Assembly: GCA_027924585.1 (NCBI GenBank)
Contig: BSBM01000372.1
Span: 33,908,001 to 33,972,000, forward strand
Source of the DNA: Larix kaempferi
Taxonomy: Eukaryota > Streptophyta > Pinopsida > Pinales > Pinaceae
Length of the DNA stretch: 64,000 bases
Reading direction: 5' to 3'
Shown: positions 33,236-46,086 of the stretch, one piece after another
Numbering within the stretch: the first letter of the stretch is position 1
Layout of the letters: each line of letters opens with the position of its first letter
Notes under the pieces: generated by a model
The model's database searches: none
What the model was told of the DNA's origin: nothing
What the model saw: only the letters and a program-made list of their open reading frames with translations
Position numbers and translations under genes: made by a program

Positions 33236-34655
33236 TGATCTTCTGGAGATAGTCAGTTGAAAGTTAACAATGGACTAGTAGAGTAGTTGATTGAATGTTT
33301 GATTGAGTGGTCAAAGAGGTAGTTGATTATATGGTTGGATTGACTAGAACAACCGACTAATCAAGGGAACATTGCAGTCTTTTAGAAAAAGGTTAGAACC
33401 AACAACCCTTACTTATGGATCAGATCTCCCTCAACTCAAGGAAGTTTGTTAGATTTGGAGACTATAGAAGAACGACCCCATGGGTTGTGTAGATATACTA
33501 AACTGGATTTGATAGTAATACATCGTGATGTTTTGATCATAATGCGTTGTGCTAAATTGCTACAAATGGTGTCTTTTGACACTACCGATGTTCTTGGAAT
33601 ATCGTTATCCCTTTTTCTATATTCTATTTTATGTTTTGTTGTTCAAAGAATTTTCCCAACATGGTACAAATATATTGGTTTTGACCTAGCATATTGTCCT
33701 CAAATCGTGCCGAGTTAGCTCAAGGGTTGATCGAATATGAGCTAATGATTTGTCGACTAAAACCTTTGAACTTGGACTAGATATGTAAGATATCAGAAGG
33801 ATGACTTCCAAGATAGAACCTATTATTTTGAATGGCCATAAATAAACAATTTGGGTTGCTGACATGGAAATGTGCAACATCCCCATCTCTGAATCCAACC
33901 AGCGGAGGGGACATTAAATAACTCAGGGCCTATTAATTTCACCCCATAACCATAAATACAAATTTATAACAACTAAAATGCATGTGCAAATATGGAAATA
34001 AAAACACACAGTAGAAATAACACAATCCACACACACAACATGCAATTTACAAGCATAATATCACATGAATACAACTAAAAATCATTTCACATCATATACA
34101 TTAGAATAATTATATTTAAACAAAGAAGATCCAAGGAATTGGACGTATAAGAGTGATTTTCCAACCAGTCGTAGGCACTCTTCCTAGCATATACTATTTC
34201 TACTCAGAGGCCACCCCCAAGCTGGGATATGAGGCCACCAGGGCGAAGGAGACACCTATAGGATTCTCTCTCTCAACCCACAACCCACTCTGCTCTCTAT
34301 GCTTAGCCAAAAGATCCAACATATATCTACAAGGGTATCACTAAGACATCAAAACCATGGCACTCCTTCCAACTGCCCCACACAACACAAGGAAGGAATT
34401 CCCCTTCACTGATCCATATTTCCCTTAAGAAATCCAACCCTTACAATGCTTACGAGTGTGCACAGTAAGAGTCCAACCTGTTGTATGCTATTGGAGAACA
34501 TATTGCAACATTAATCCATAGATTCTCAAGCATGCAAAAGTAGCATAAATCAATGGGTAAAGGTTCCTAGATTTCCCAACCTCCATGATCACCTACAACC
34601 ATCTATTTTCCCTTCCAAAATTGCATCTCTGTCTCCAAATTTGAACTTATGGGTT
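33236..34655. other. Unassigned DNA
   Basis: No recognised domain. A 90-codon open frame (33446-33718) has no family match by eye. Around 33875 the minus strand reads AGAGATGGGGATGTTGCAC, which could be a polypurine tract meeting an LTR start, but no partner is found. The stretch may be host intergenic DNA or decayed LTR sequence. It was contiguous with 44229-44655 before the copia array inserted. Confidence 0.35.
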
Positions 34656-34660
34656 AAACA

Positions 34661-35354
34661 TGTCGGAATATTCTCACCATCATTATTTATATTTGCATGC
34701 TTTGCATGCATACTGCATGCATGCATGCATCAGTATGGTAGTCTTCCCAACACCTGGAGCCTATTTTCAACCCCCTAGAGGCTGTTTTTAGCCCTCAGTA
34801 GCCCTCCTACCTACCTAGTGCGCCATTTTTTCCTCACCTGGATGACATATGCGCCCTACTACACTACTTGGATCCGTAACAATTAGTTGCAACATTAATT
34901 GCTCAGTTTAACTGCCTCTAGCTTCCAGTTGTCTGTATTGGAGTGCCACTTGACCTACTGACAACCTCATCAGCCTCATGCACCATCCTTGGAGTCTCCA
35001 TCCCTTGATTTGTGCTCACATGGCTCAGTTAGACTCAATTAGACTCATTTGACTGACTTTTGACTATGTGTGATTACTACCACTGTTTGGGTGATGTCTC
35101 TAATGCTATCCAAGCCACACATTGAGGAGAATTCGAATCACCTTTGGATAATTCGAATTCACTTGAGATTATTGTTATTGTATTCATTTTTCACAGTCCC
35201 ATCTTACAGCTGATGTATGATTATATTGCAGATTTCTCCATTTCCGAGTTTATGAGTGATTATTGATTCAATTCTTCTTCTTCTTCTCTGCAATTCTTGA
35301 GTGAGATTTGTGAGGTTTTCTCTAGCTGTGAGATCTATCCTATAGATTATCACA
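34661..35354 (+). repeat. First LTR of the copia array, 694 bp
   Basis: It starts TGTCGGAATATTCTCACC and ends AGATTATCACA, directly followed by the TGGTATCAGATA primer site. It holds a run of TGCATGCATGCATGCATC near 34710. It is about 29 bp shorter than the other two because of one small deletion near 34890. Confidence 0.9.
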
Positions 35355-35663
35355 TGGTATCAGATATGGATCCAACTATTCGAATTGCACCAGCAGTAGT
35401 TGTAGCAATTCATTGAGCAGCTGTCTTTCATTGAGCACTAGAAGCCTCTGGATTTCCACATCAATTCCTGGTGCAATTGTCTTGAATTCACTAGAGCAAT
35501 CCAATGAGGTCTATCCAGGTGTGAAGGATCCAGTCACATGTGCTCATTGTCCTAAGGCACTGTTCATTCAAATTTGCAGCAAATATCCATCAACAATTTC
35601 ATTTGTTTTGTAAGTTTATTCCATCATTCGAATTCATCTTCAATTCGACTTCAACAACTACCA

Positions 35664-38600
35664 ATGGATCTAAAGCTGAATTCATTCAATTATGTCAAAT
35701 GGAAAGCTAAGATGGACATCTTCATGAAGTCCAAGAGCCTTTCTAGAGTATTGAATGGGACTACAATCGAACCCACTCGTGCAGTAGAGAAATCCAAGTA
35801 CATGGATAAACTTGATGAAGCAGTAGGACTGCTACTCCTCAACATTTCCAATGACCTCCATTTTCATGTCATTGATCTAGCCACTCCAAAATAAGTTTGG
35901 GATAATATCGAATCTCTTCTTGGACAAAAAGATGATTTGAAAGGTCACAAGTTGGAAAATGGGCTTATCTCACTGAGCCCTTGCAATTTCAACTCCATCA
36001 ATGAGTTTCTTACCAAGTTCAAAAATCTGATTTCACAATTGAAGAGATATGGAATAGAGAAGGAAGAGAAGCAACTCATCCTTGCCATACTATCAAAATT
36101 GGTCCCTAACTACTCAGTATTTGTCTCTACCTTTCAGACAACGAAGCTATCCATCCCAAAATGGAAGTTTCCTGCTCTTGATGACTTCATCACCTCTCTC
36201 ACATAAGAGGAGGATAAGTTGATTCAAATGGGGATGATCGAACCCAAGATGGATTCAACACTTGCAGCTGATGAAGTGAAGAGAGCGAATGGAAAGGGAA
36301 AGTTTTTGACAGAAAGTCGAATGAGAAAAAGCAAAAGGAGGCTCCCTATCAGCTAGAAGGGGCTTCAAATTCCAAGAAGGGAAAGCAATCTCAAAAGGAT
36401 AAATCCAAGTGTACCTATTGCAATAGAGTATTTCATCCCGAGAGTTCTTGTATGAATAATACTATAGAATTGATGCCTCAATTACTTGAAAAGAATAACC
36501 TTCCAGTACCTGCACGTGCTAGGAAGAAAGAAGCTGAACCTTCTAGATATGAGGACAAGGAGAGATGCCATGCTCTCATGGAAGGTGCATCAAGAGAGCC
36601 CTCCTTCATCATAGATTCAGGAGCATCAAGACACATGTCTTCCTCCAAAGATCTCTTTACTGGTTTCGAATGCACTGTTGGCCCTTCCATCATGTTGGGG
36701 AATGATTCTGAGGTCTCCTCTAAGGGGTTTGGAAGGATCAAAATTGATCATGGGTACGTCTCAGATGTGCTCTATGTTCCTACACTTACTACCAATCTAC
36801 TTTCGGTCTACCAAATGACCCATACTGGAGAGCCCCAGAGGGTGATCTTCTCTCCAAATGAGGTTGAAATACAAGACATGGTTTTAGGAAATATCATTGC
36901 TGAAAGGTGTTGCAAACCAAAATTTGAAACTCTATGAGTTCTCCCAATTTCTACCTCTCTCCAAGCAGTCTGCTCTTCACACACATGCAAATGAAGAGAA
37001 TAGGATATGGCATGAAATATTTGGGCATCTCAACTACAAGCACTTGCAAGACATAAAAACTCAAAAGGTGGTTGAAGGTCTACCTGCAAAGTTTGCTTGA
37101 ATGGAAAAGATCCATCAAATAAGGTTGAGAAAAAGATGATTCATGGAGAAGTGCGAATGCTAGTTCCATATCCATAAGAACCTGAAGATCTAGCACCTAA
37201 TGTTCCAACTCCTATTGCAAGATGGTACACCACTACTCCTGCTACCACCATTGATCTTGTTGGAGATAGATCTGATTTCCAAGATACAAGAGTTGCACTC
37301 TCTCCCACAGATCCATTTCTAGCTGAGAGATGCTTTCTTATGATTGTATCTGATCCCAAAACATTCTTTGAGGCCTCCCAAGATCCAATATGGGTAGCAG
37401 CTATGGAATAAGAGTATCAATCTCTTCAAAGAAATGAGACTTGGGAGCTTGTTTATCTCCCTCATGGGAGGAATCTTGTTCAATGCAAGTGGATATACAT
37501 AACAAAAATGGACTCAAATGGAGTCACAAGCAAGTATAAGGCTCGATTGGTTGCAAGGGGTTTCTCCCAAGTTCATGGGATTGACTATTCTGAGACATTT
37601 TCTCTTGTTGCTAAGATGGATTCCATCTGTCTTTTTCTTTCTCTTGCTGCATCCAAGCACTGGGAAGTGCATTACATGGATGTCAAGAGTTCTTTCCTTC
37701 ATGGAGATCTAGAGGAGGAGATCTACATGAAGCAACCTGAGGGGTATATTGATGATCCTTCACTTGTAAGCAGATTGAGGAAGTCCTTGTATGGGTTCAA
37801 GCAAGCTCCTCGAGCTTGGTATGCCAAAATGGACTCCTTCTTACTTTCACAAGATTTTCAGAGGTGCAAATCAGATTCAAATGTCTACATGAGACATGAT
37901 GGTAACTCCCTACTTCTTATTATTCTTTATGTTGATGATTTGTTGATTACTCGGATAAATTCTTCATGCATTAGATCTATCAAAACATCTTTGCACAACT
38001 CCTTCTCTATGTCAGATTTGGTACTGCTAAAGCAGTTTCTTGGTCTTGAAGTCACTCAGAGTGATTTAGGAATCAGAGTTGCACAGTCCAAATATGCATC
38101 AGATCTACTTGACAGGTTTCATATGAGCGAATGCAAGCCAACATCATTTCCTTTTCTTTCAGGGATCATCCTTGAGGATGGTTATTCCACACCTTTGGTG
38201 GATAGTACTTTGTATCGGCAGTTGATTGGGAGTCTTTTGTTTCTTACACATACTCGACCTGATCTATCCTATGCAGTCAGTGCTGTCTCCAGATACATGT
38301 AGGAGCCTCATGAGCTTCTCTGGAAGGAAACACAGAGGATCTTGCATTATGTGCAAGGGACAAAGACATATGGTCTTTTCTATGCAGTTGGGTCTCCCTT
38401 GAACCTAGTTGGGTATATAGATTCTGATTGGGCCGGAGATAGCTTAGATCGGAAGTCTACATCTAGTTTTGTTTTCATGATTGGATCTGGACCTAACTAT
38501 TGGTCGAGCAAAAATAAAACTGCTTTATATCTTTCTTCAGCTAAGGTTGAGTATAGAAGTGTTGTAAATGCATCCACACAATGAATTTGGTTGCGGGGAA

Positions 38601-38890
38601 TCTTGTCAGAGTTTGGAATTCGATTCAGTACTCCACCAGTCATCTATTGTGACAATCAGAGTGCTATCAGGATCTCCACAGATCTGGTTTTGAGAAAGAG
38701 AACCAAACATATTGAGATATACATGCATTACATCTAAGGATTAGTGCATGACAGTACCATCACACTGCTCTACTGTCCTACAAAAGAGCAGATTGCAGAT
38801 ATCTTCACCAAAAACTTCTCGGTGAAGAGGTTCACTTACCTTAGATCTCTTCTTGAGGTGAGTGATGCCATGCTACATTGGCATCTCCAC
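35664..38890 (+). pseudogene. gag-pol: Copia array unit 1 gag-pol, integrase core absent
   Basis: Gag starts at 35664 (MDLKLNSFNYVKWKAKMDI). A zinc knuckle CTYCNRVFHPESSC lies near 36412. Protease carries SFIIDSGASRHMSS near 36600. The pre-integrase zinc module WHEIFGHLNYKHL lies near 37010. After the CLNGKDPS segment (near 37094) the protein jumps to PKTFFEASQDPIWVAAME, the entry to reverse transcriptase, so the DDE core is missing. Reverse transcriptase has an intact YVDDLLIT near 37930. RNase H has GYIDSDWAGDSLDRKST near 38410. Stops include 35892-35894, 36204-36206, 38299-38301 and 38581-38583. Confidence 0.88.
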
Positions 38891-39052
38891 AGTATATTTT
38901 TTTGGGGGGTCTTTCTTCACACAGGGTTTTCCCTCTTTCCTCACTTTATTTATTTTAGATTGTTGTACGGGGTGACCTATGGTCTCAGTTACCATGGCCC
39001 TACTAGTTTCAGTTACTTCCTCATAGTTTGGATTGCAGGAGGTGTTGGAATA

Positions 39053-39775
39053 TTCTCACCATCATTATTTATATTTGCATGCTTTGCATGCATTCTACAT
39101 GCATGCATGCATACTGCATGCATGCATGCATACTGCATGGTAGTCACCCCAGCACTTGGAGCCTATTTTCATCCCCTAGAGCCTGTTTTTAGCCCTCAGT
39201 ATCCCTCCTACCTACCTAGTGCGCCTTGTTTTCCTCACCTGGATGACATATGTGCCCTACTACACTACTTGGATTCCTATAAATTAGTTGCAGCATTGAT
39301 TGACCTGTTCATGCATTTATTGGTCAGTTTAACTGCTTCAAGCTTCCAGTTGTCTATATCGGAGTGCCACTTGAACTACTGACAGCCTCATTAGCCTCAT
39401 GTGCCCTCCTTGGAGTCTCCATCCCTTGATTTGTGCTCACATGGCTCAGTTAGACTCAATTAGACTCATTTGACTGCCTTTTGACTATTTGTGACTATTG
39501 CCACTGATTGGGTGATGTCTCCAATGATATCCAAGCCACACATTGAGGAGAATTCGAATCACCTTTGGCTAATTCAAATTCACTTGAGAGTATTGTTATT
39601 GTATTCATTTTTCACAGTGCCAGCTTACAACTGATGTATGATTATACTGCAGATTTCTCCATTTTCGAGTTTATGAGTGATTATTGATTCAATTCTTCTT
39701 CTTCTTCTCTGCAATTCTTGAGTGAGATTTGTGAGGTTTTCTCTAGCTGTGAGATCTATTCTATAGATTATCACA
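39053..39775 (+). repeat. Middle LTR of the copia array, 723 bp
   Basis: It starts TGTTGGAATATTCTCACC after GCAGGAGG and ends AGATTATCACA before TGGTATCAGAGATGG. A long TGCATGCATGCATAC run lies near 39090-39135. Confidence 0.92.
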
Positions 39776-40084
39776 TGGTATCAGAGATGGATCCAACTAT
39801 TCGAATTGTAGCAGCAGTAGTTGCAGCAATTCATTGAGCACTTGTCTTTCATTGAGCACTAGAAGCCTTTGGATTTCCACATCAATTCCTGGTGCAATTG
39901 TCTTGAATTCACTGGAGCAATCCAGTGAGGTCTATTGAGGTGTGAAGGATCTAGTCACATGTGCTCATTATCCTAAGGCACTGTTCATTCGAATTTGCAG
40001 CAAATCTCCATCAACAATATCATTTGTTTTGCAGGTTTATTCCATCATTCAAATTCATCTTCAATTCCACTTCAACATCTACCA

Positions 40085-43000
40085 ATGGATCTAAAACTGA
40101 ATTCATTCAATTATGTCGAATGGAAAGCCAAGCTGGACATATTGAAGAAGTCCAAGAGCCTTTATAGAGTATTGAATGGGACTGAGTCGAACCCACTAGT
40201 GCAGTAGATAAATCCAAGTACCTGGATAAACTTGATGAAGCAGTAGGACTGCTACTCCTCAGCATTTCTGAAGACCTCCATTTTCATGTCATTGATCTAG
40301 CCACTCCAAAATAAGTTTGGGACAAGATCGAATCTCTTCTTGGAAAGAAAGATGATTTGAAATGTCACAAGTTGTAAAATGAGCTTATCTCAGTGATCCC
40401 TTGCAGTTTCTACTCCATCAATGAGTTTCTTACCAAGTTCAAATTCTAATTTCACAATTGAAGAGATATGGAATAGAGAAGGAAGAGAAGTAGCTCATCC
40501 TTTCCATACTATCAAAATTGGGCCCTAACTACTCATTATTTGTCTCTACCTTTCAGACAACGAAGCTATCCATCCCAAAATGGAAGTTTCCCACTCTTGA
40601 TATCTTCATAACCTCTCTCACACAAGAGGAGGAGAAGTTGATTCAAACAGGGATGATCAAACCCAATATGGATTCAACACTTGCAGCTGCTGAAGTGAAG
40701 AGAGCGAATGGTAAGGGAAATTTTTTTTTTTTTGACAGAAAGTCGAATGAGCAAAATCAAAAGGAGGCTCCCTATCAGTCAGAAGGGGCTTCAAATTCCA
40801 AGAAGGGAAAGCAATCTCAAAAGGATAAATCCAAATGTACCTATTGCAATAGAGGATTTCATCCTGAGAGTTCTTGTATGAAGAAGACTATAGACTTGAT
40901 GGCTCAGTTACTTGAAAAGAATAACCTTCCAGTACCTGCATGTGATAGGAAGAAAGAAGCTGAACCTTCTATATCTGAAGACAAGGAGAGATGCCATGCT
41001 CTCATGGCAGGTGCATCAAGAGATTCCTCCTTCATCATAGATTAAGGAGCATCAAGACACATGTCTTCCTCCAAAGATCTCTTTACTGGTTTCGAATGCA
41101 CTATTGGCCCTTCGATCATGTTGGGGAATTATTCTGTGGTCTCCTCTGAGGGGTTTGGAAGGATCAAAATTGATCATGGGTACTTTTTAGATGTGATCTA
41201 TGTTCCTACACTTACTACCAATCTACTTTCGGTCTACCAAATGACCCATACTGGAGAGCTCGAGAGGGTGATATTCTCTCCAAATGAGGTTGAAATACAA
41301 GACATGGTTTCAGGAAATATCATTGCAAAAGGTGTTGCAAACCACAATTTGAAACTCTATGAGCTATCCCACTTTCTACCTCTCTCCAAGCAGTCTGCTC
41401 TTTACAACATGCAAATGAAGAGAATAGGATATGGCATGAAATATTTGGGCATCTCAACTACAAGAACTTGAAAGACATGAAAACTCAAAAGGTGGTTGAA
41501 GGTCTACCCAATCTCAAGTTTTCCCAAGGCACTTGCAAAGGTTGCTTGAATGGAAAAGATCCATCAAAGAAGGTTGAGAAAAAGATGATTCATGGAGAAG
41601 TGCGAATACTAGATCCAGATCCACAAGAACTTGAAGATCTAGCACCTAATGTTCCAACTCCTATTGCTAGATGGGCCACCACTAGTCCTTATACCGCCAT
41701 TGATATTGTTGGAGATAGATTTGATTTCCAAGATACAAGATTTTCACTCTCTCCCATATATCCATTTCTAGCTGAGAGATGCTTACTTATGATTGGATAT
41801 GATCCGAAAACATTCTTTGAGGCATCCCAAGATCCAATATGGGTAGCAGCTATGGAAGAAGAGTATCAATCTCTTCAAATAAATGAGGCTTGGAGCTTGT
41901 TTCTCTCCCTCCTGGGAGGAAGCTTGTTCAATGCAAGTGGATATACATAACAAAGATGGACTCAAATGGAGTCACAAGCAAGTATAAGGCTCGATTGTTT
42001 GCAAGGGGTTTCTCCCAAGTTCATGGGATTGAATATTCTGAGACATTCGCTCATGTTGCTAAGATGGATTCCATCTGTCTTGTTCTTTCTCTTGCTGCAT
42101 CCAAGCACTGGTAAGTGCATCACATGGATGTCAATAGTGCTTTCCTTCATGGAGATCTAGAGGAGGATATCTACATGAAGCAACCTGAGGGGTATATTGA
42201 TGATCCTTCACTTGTGTGCAGATTGAGGAAGTCCTTGTATGGGCTCAAGCAAGCTCCTCGATCTTGGTATGCCAAGATGGACTCCTTCTTACTTTCACAA
42301 GATTTTCAAAGGTGCAAATCAGATTTGAATGTCTACATGAGACATGATGGTAAATCCCTACTTCTTATTTTTCTTTATGTTGATGTTTTGTTGATTACTG
42401 GGAGCAATTCTTCATGCATTAGATCTATCAAAACAAATTTGCACAACTTCTTCTCTATGTCATATTTGGGATTGCTAAAGCAGTTTCTTGGTCTTGAAGT
42501 CACTCAGAGTGATTCAGGAATCAGAGTTGCACAGTCCAAATATGCATCAGATCTACTTGACAGGTTTCAAATGAGCGAATGCAAGCCAACAAAATTTCAT
42601 TTTCTTTTAGGGATCAACCTTGAGGATGGTTCTTCCACACCTTTGGTGGATAGTACTTTGTATCGGCAGTTGATTGGGAGTGTTTTGTTTCTTACACATA
42701 CTCGACCCGATCTATCCTATGCAGTCAGTGCTATCTCTAGATACATGCAGGAGCCTCATGAGCTTCTCTAGAAGGCAGCAAAGAGGATCTTGCATTATGT
42801 GTAAGAAATAAAGACACATGGTATTTTCTATTCAGTTGGGTCTCCCTTGAAACTAGTTGGGTATACCTATTCTGATTGAGATGGAGATAACTTAGATCAG
42901 AATTCTACATGTGGTTTTGTTTTCATGATTGGATCTGGACCTATCTGTTGGTCGAGCAAAAAGAAGAATGCTTTATCTCTTTCTTCAGCTGAGGCCGAGT

Positions 43001-43330
43001 ATAGAGGTGCTGTAAATGAAACCACACACTTCATCTGGTTATGAGGCATCTTTTCAGAGTTTGGGATTCGATTTAGTACTCCACCAGTCATCTATTGTGA
43101 CAATTAGAGTGCTATCAGGATCTCCACAGATCTAGTTCTGAGATAGAGAATCAAACATATTGAGATACACATGCATTACATCCGAGGATTGGTGCATGAC
43201 AGTACCATCACGCTACTCTACTATCCTACAAAAGAGAAGATTGCAGATATCTTCACCAAGACCTTCTCGGTGAAGAGGTTCTCTTACCTTAGATCTCTTC
43301 TTGGGGTGAGCGATGCCATGCTACATTAGC
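40085..43330 (+). pseudogene. gag-pol: Copia array unit 2 gag-pol, integrase core absent
   Basis: Same domain order as unit 1: gag from 40085, knuckle CTYCNRGFHPESSC, protease SFIID (a stop falls at the DSG position, near 41043), then the CKGCLNGKDPSKK end of the integrase zinc module. It moves directly to PKTFFEASQDPIWVAAMEEE. Reverse transcriptase has YVDVLLITG near 42380, so one catalytic Asp is lost. RNase H is damaged (GYTYSD, stop). The stop in the TPK-VWD context occurs here as in unit 1. A T-run near 40722 shifts the frame. Confidence 0.87.
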
Positions 43331-43499
43331 ATCTCCACAGTCTATTTTTTTTTTTGGGGGGGGGGGTTTCTTCCCACTGGGTTTTCCATCTTTCCTCACT
43401 TTATTTATTTTAGATTGTTGTATGGGGTGACCTATGGTCTCAGTTACCATGGCCCTACTAGTTTTCAGTTACTTCCTCATAGTTTGGCTTGCAGGGGGG

Positions 43500-44223
43500 T
43501 GTTGGAATATTCTCACCATAATTATTTATATTTGCATGAATTCTGCATGCATGCATGCATATTGGATGCATCTAGTCATCAGTATGGTAGTCTCCCCAGC
43601 ACCTGGAGCCTATTTTCAGCCCCCTAGAGCCTATTTTTATCCCTAAGTGGCCCTCATACCTAATTAGTGCGCCTTGTTTTCCTCACTTGGATGACATATG
43701 CGCCCTACTCCACTACTTGGATTCCTAACAGTCAGTTGCAACATTGATTGACCAGTTCATGCATTTATTGCTTAGTTTAACTTCTTGTAGCTTCTAGTTG
43801 TCTGTATCGGAGTGCCACTTGACCTACTGACAGCCTCATCAGCCTCATGCGCCCTCCTTGGAGTCTCCATTCCTTGATTTGTGCTCACATGGCTCAGTTA
43901 GACTCAGTTAGACTCATTTGACTGACTTTTGACTATTTGTGACTACTTCCACTGATTGGGTGATGTCTCCAATGCTATCCAAGCCACACATTGAGGAGAA
44001 TTCAAATCACCTTTGGCTAATTTGAATTCACTTTAGAGTATTGTTATTGTATTCATTTTTCACAGTGCCAGCTTACAGCTGATGTATGATTATACTGCAG
44101 ATTTCTCCATTTTTGAGTTTATGAGTGATTATTGATTCAATTGTTCTTCTTCTTCTTTTCAATTCTTGAGTGATATTTGTGAGATTTTCTCTAGCTGTGA
44201 GATCTATCCTGTAGATTATCAGA
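43500..44223 (+). repeat. Third LTR of the copia array, 724 bp
   Basis: It starts TGTTGGAATATTCTCACC after GCAGGGGGG. It ends AGATTATCAGA, with one base different from the CACA end of the other LTRs. AAACA follows and matches the left flank. If the border were two bases earlier the duplication would be weaker. Confidence 0.87.
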
Positions 44224-44228
44224 AAACA

Positions 44229-44655
44229 CAGTCTGGTAATGGACATGAATAGAAATAGGAAAACTCTACATAGTGTAGAAACATGCATGAGATAATGATC
44301 AAAAGAGTATTGACCCCAAGGATATTAGGTAAGGGTTAAAAGACAACTAGCATAGCTTCTAACCATAGAATAAAGGACTCTTGGCAGCTGAAATAACTAT
44401 CACAACCCCCATGTTGCAATAACTACATGAAGTGACTTTTCCCACCAACCTCACATATGCATTCAATGATTGGGTTTGATAGTCAACAAAAAGCAATTGG
44501 CTTATTTAAGTCTCATGGTATATTTTGGATGAGTTTTAAGGTTGACACTTGGAAACATAGGATTTAGTTTCTCATAGGCCCCCTTTCCTCTTCCCCTATG
44601 GTGGAGTCATAGCCCCTCTAGTGCTCTTTACATTAGCCATCTTGGACCATTTTAT
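44229..44655. other. Unassigned flank of the copia array
   Basis: No gene or known repeat was recognised. It continues the unassigned DNA left of 34656. Confidence 0.4.
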
Positions 44656-45230
44656 TGTTAGATTTTCTACTTTTAATCAATATTATCTAGTATCTTAGCT
44701 GAAAGAATAACAATCACAACATAACACAAGAGACACACAGATTTTCCTCGGGGAAACCATAAAGGAGAAAACCCCACAACTTCCTCATAGATAGAATTGT
44801 CACCAATACATATCACAAAATGGAAAAACCCAAAACAAGATAGTCTTATGAAACTCTCTCTCTTTCTCCTATGCGAACTTGTCTTCTCTCTCTCACTAAT
44901 GCGAACTTAAGTGTGTGAGTGTGTGTCCAAATGAGAGAGCCCATCTCTTTATTTATACTTTACTTTTCACTAGCTAGGTCGGTCCCAGCTAAACCTGACT
45001 GAGACGACTTCTCTAGGAAGACTCAATAACCCTAATACATTTGACTCTAGGGGATCTATCGTCCCGACTTACAATGGAGGTTTTAACTCAATGAATTTAC
45101 ATGACCAAAAGCAATAATGGCATCTCTGATCAGAGGGAAAACATCTCCGTCGAAGGTACAAATAAAATACAATAATAATAACAATATAAAATACAAGGGA
45201 ATATATTCCGAAGTTACAATTACAACAACA
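44656..45230 (-). repeat. 3' LTR of the third copia, 575 bp
   Basis: In plus orientation it begins TGTTAGATTTTCTAC and ends ACAACAACA. The minus-strand TATAAATAAAGAG box lies near 44946-44958. A CCCCCTCTTAACTAGG tract follows, as in the complete copia. Confidence 0.88.
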
Positions 45231-45246
45231 CCCCCTCTTAACTAGG

Positions 45247-46086
45247 AAGGTATTATCTTGCCACAGTCATCAACCCCTTTAGACACAAGTCTGGATAACA
45301 TCATCATTGCTGGATCATCATCAATGCTGGAACATCATTCTCAACACTGGATCATCATCGTCACTGCTGCTGCAATCATCATCATGTCACTCATCGATTG
45401 GTGACATCTCTTGAATCTACTCATCATAGGAAGTTATACAGAGCCATCCATTTTTCATGTTGGATGCAGGCCTAGCCCTCATGTAGGTCTTCATCATATC
45501 TGCAAGCAAGCCATCAAGTAGGTACAGCCTAGGACCAGTCATTACATTACCACAATAATCACCTGCGTCTCCTACTATCACCTCATTGTATCTAGATCAT
45601 CTCATCATCACACGTAGCACACCCAAATGCACATCACATGTCCCACAACGGTCATCCCACGTCTACCAGCATGGGAGGACAAACTTGCCACCATGAGAGA
45701 TCCTGCCTAGGCGCACACACAATGTCTTATGACCGGTGGACCTCACAACGTCTCCAGTATGGGAGGATAAACCTACCACCATATGAGAACCTCATCTACA
45801 AACATGGGAGGACAAACCTACCACTATGCGAGACCCATCCCTTACATCTACCAACATGGGAGGAAAAACCAACCACCATGTGAGAATGGCTCAACCCTTA
45901 CATCTACCAACATGGGAGGAAAAACCCACCACCATGCGAGAATGGCTAAGCCCTTACATCTACCAACATGAGAGGAAAAACCTACCATCATGCGAGAATG
46001 GATCAGCCCTTACATCTACCAACATGAGAGGACAAACCTACCATCATGCGGGAATGGATCTAGTGCATTTGCGTTTTCCGGTATCA
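45247..46086 (-). repeat. Copia 3' untranslated region with 56-bp tandem repeats
   Basis: Seven units of about 56 bp lie between 45661 and 46065, with starts near 45661, 45745, 45792, 45845, 45901, 45957 and 46013. Each contains CATCTACCAACATGGGAGGA or a variant and an ACCACCATGCGAGAATGG end. The open frames across it are repeats of one peptide and not a gene. Confidence 0.85.

Larger units (their letters stand above)
34656..44228 (+). mobile_element. Copia tandem array: LTR-int-LTR-int-LTR, AAACA duplication
   Basis: Three direct LTRs (34661-35354, 39053-39775, 43500-44223) separate two homologous internal regions of about 3.7 kb. AAACA flanks only the outer ends (34656-34660 and 44224-44228). 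The middle LTR serves both units, with a purine-rich tract before it and a primer site after it. This structure is expected from unequal recombination between the LTRs of one inserted element. The two internals appear about 90-94 percent identical by eye. Both lack the integrase core. Confidence 0.9.

Noticed and set aside
33446-33718. 90-codon open frame
   Set aside because: No recognisable family, no conserved neighbour, and length within chance in this composition.
38744-39382. 212-codon open frame as a possible host gene
   Set aside because: It begins in the copia RNase H tail and reads on into the middle LTR. The LTR part is non-coding.
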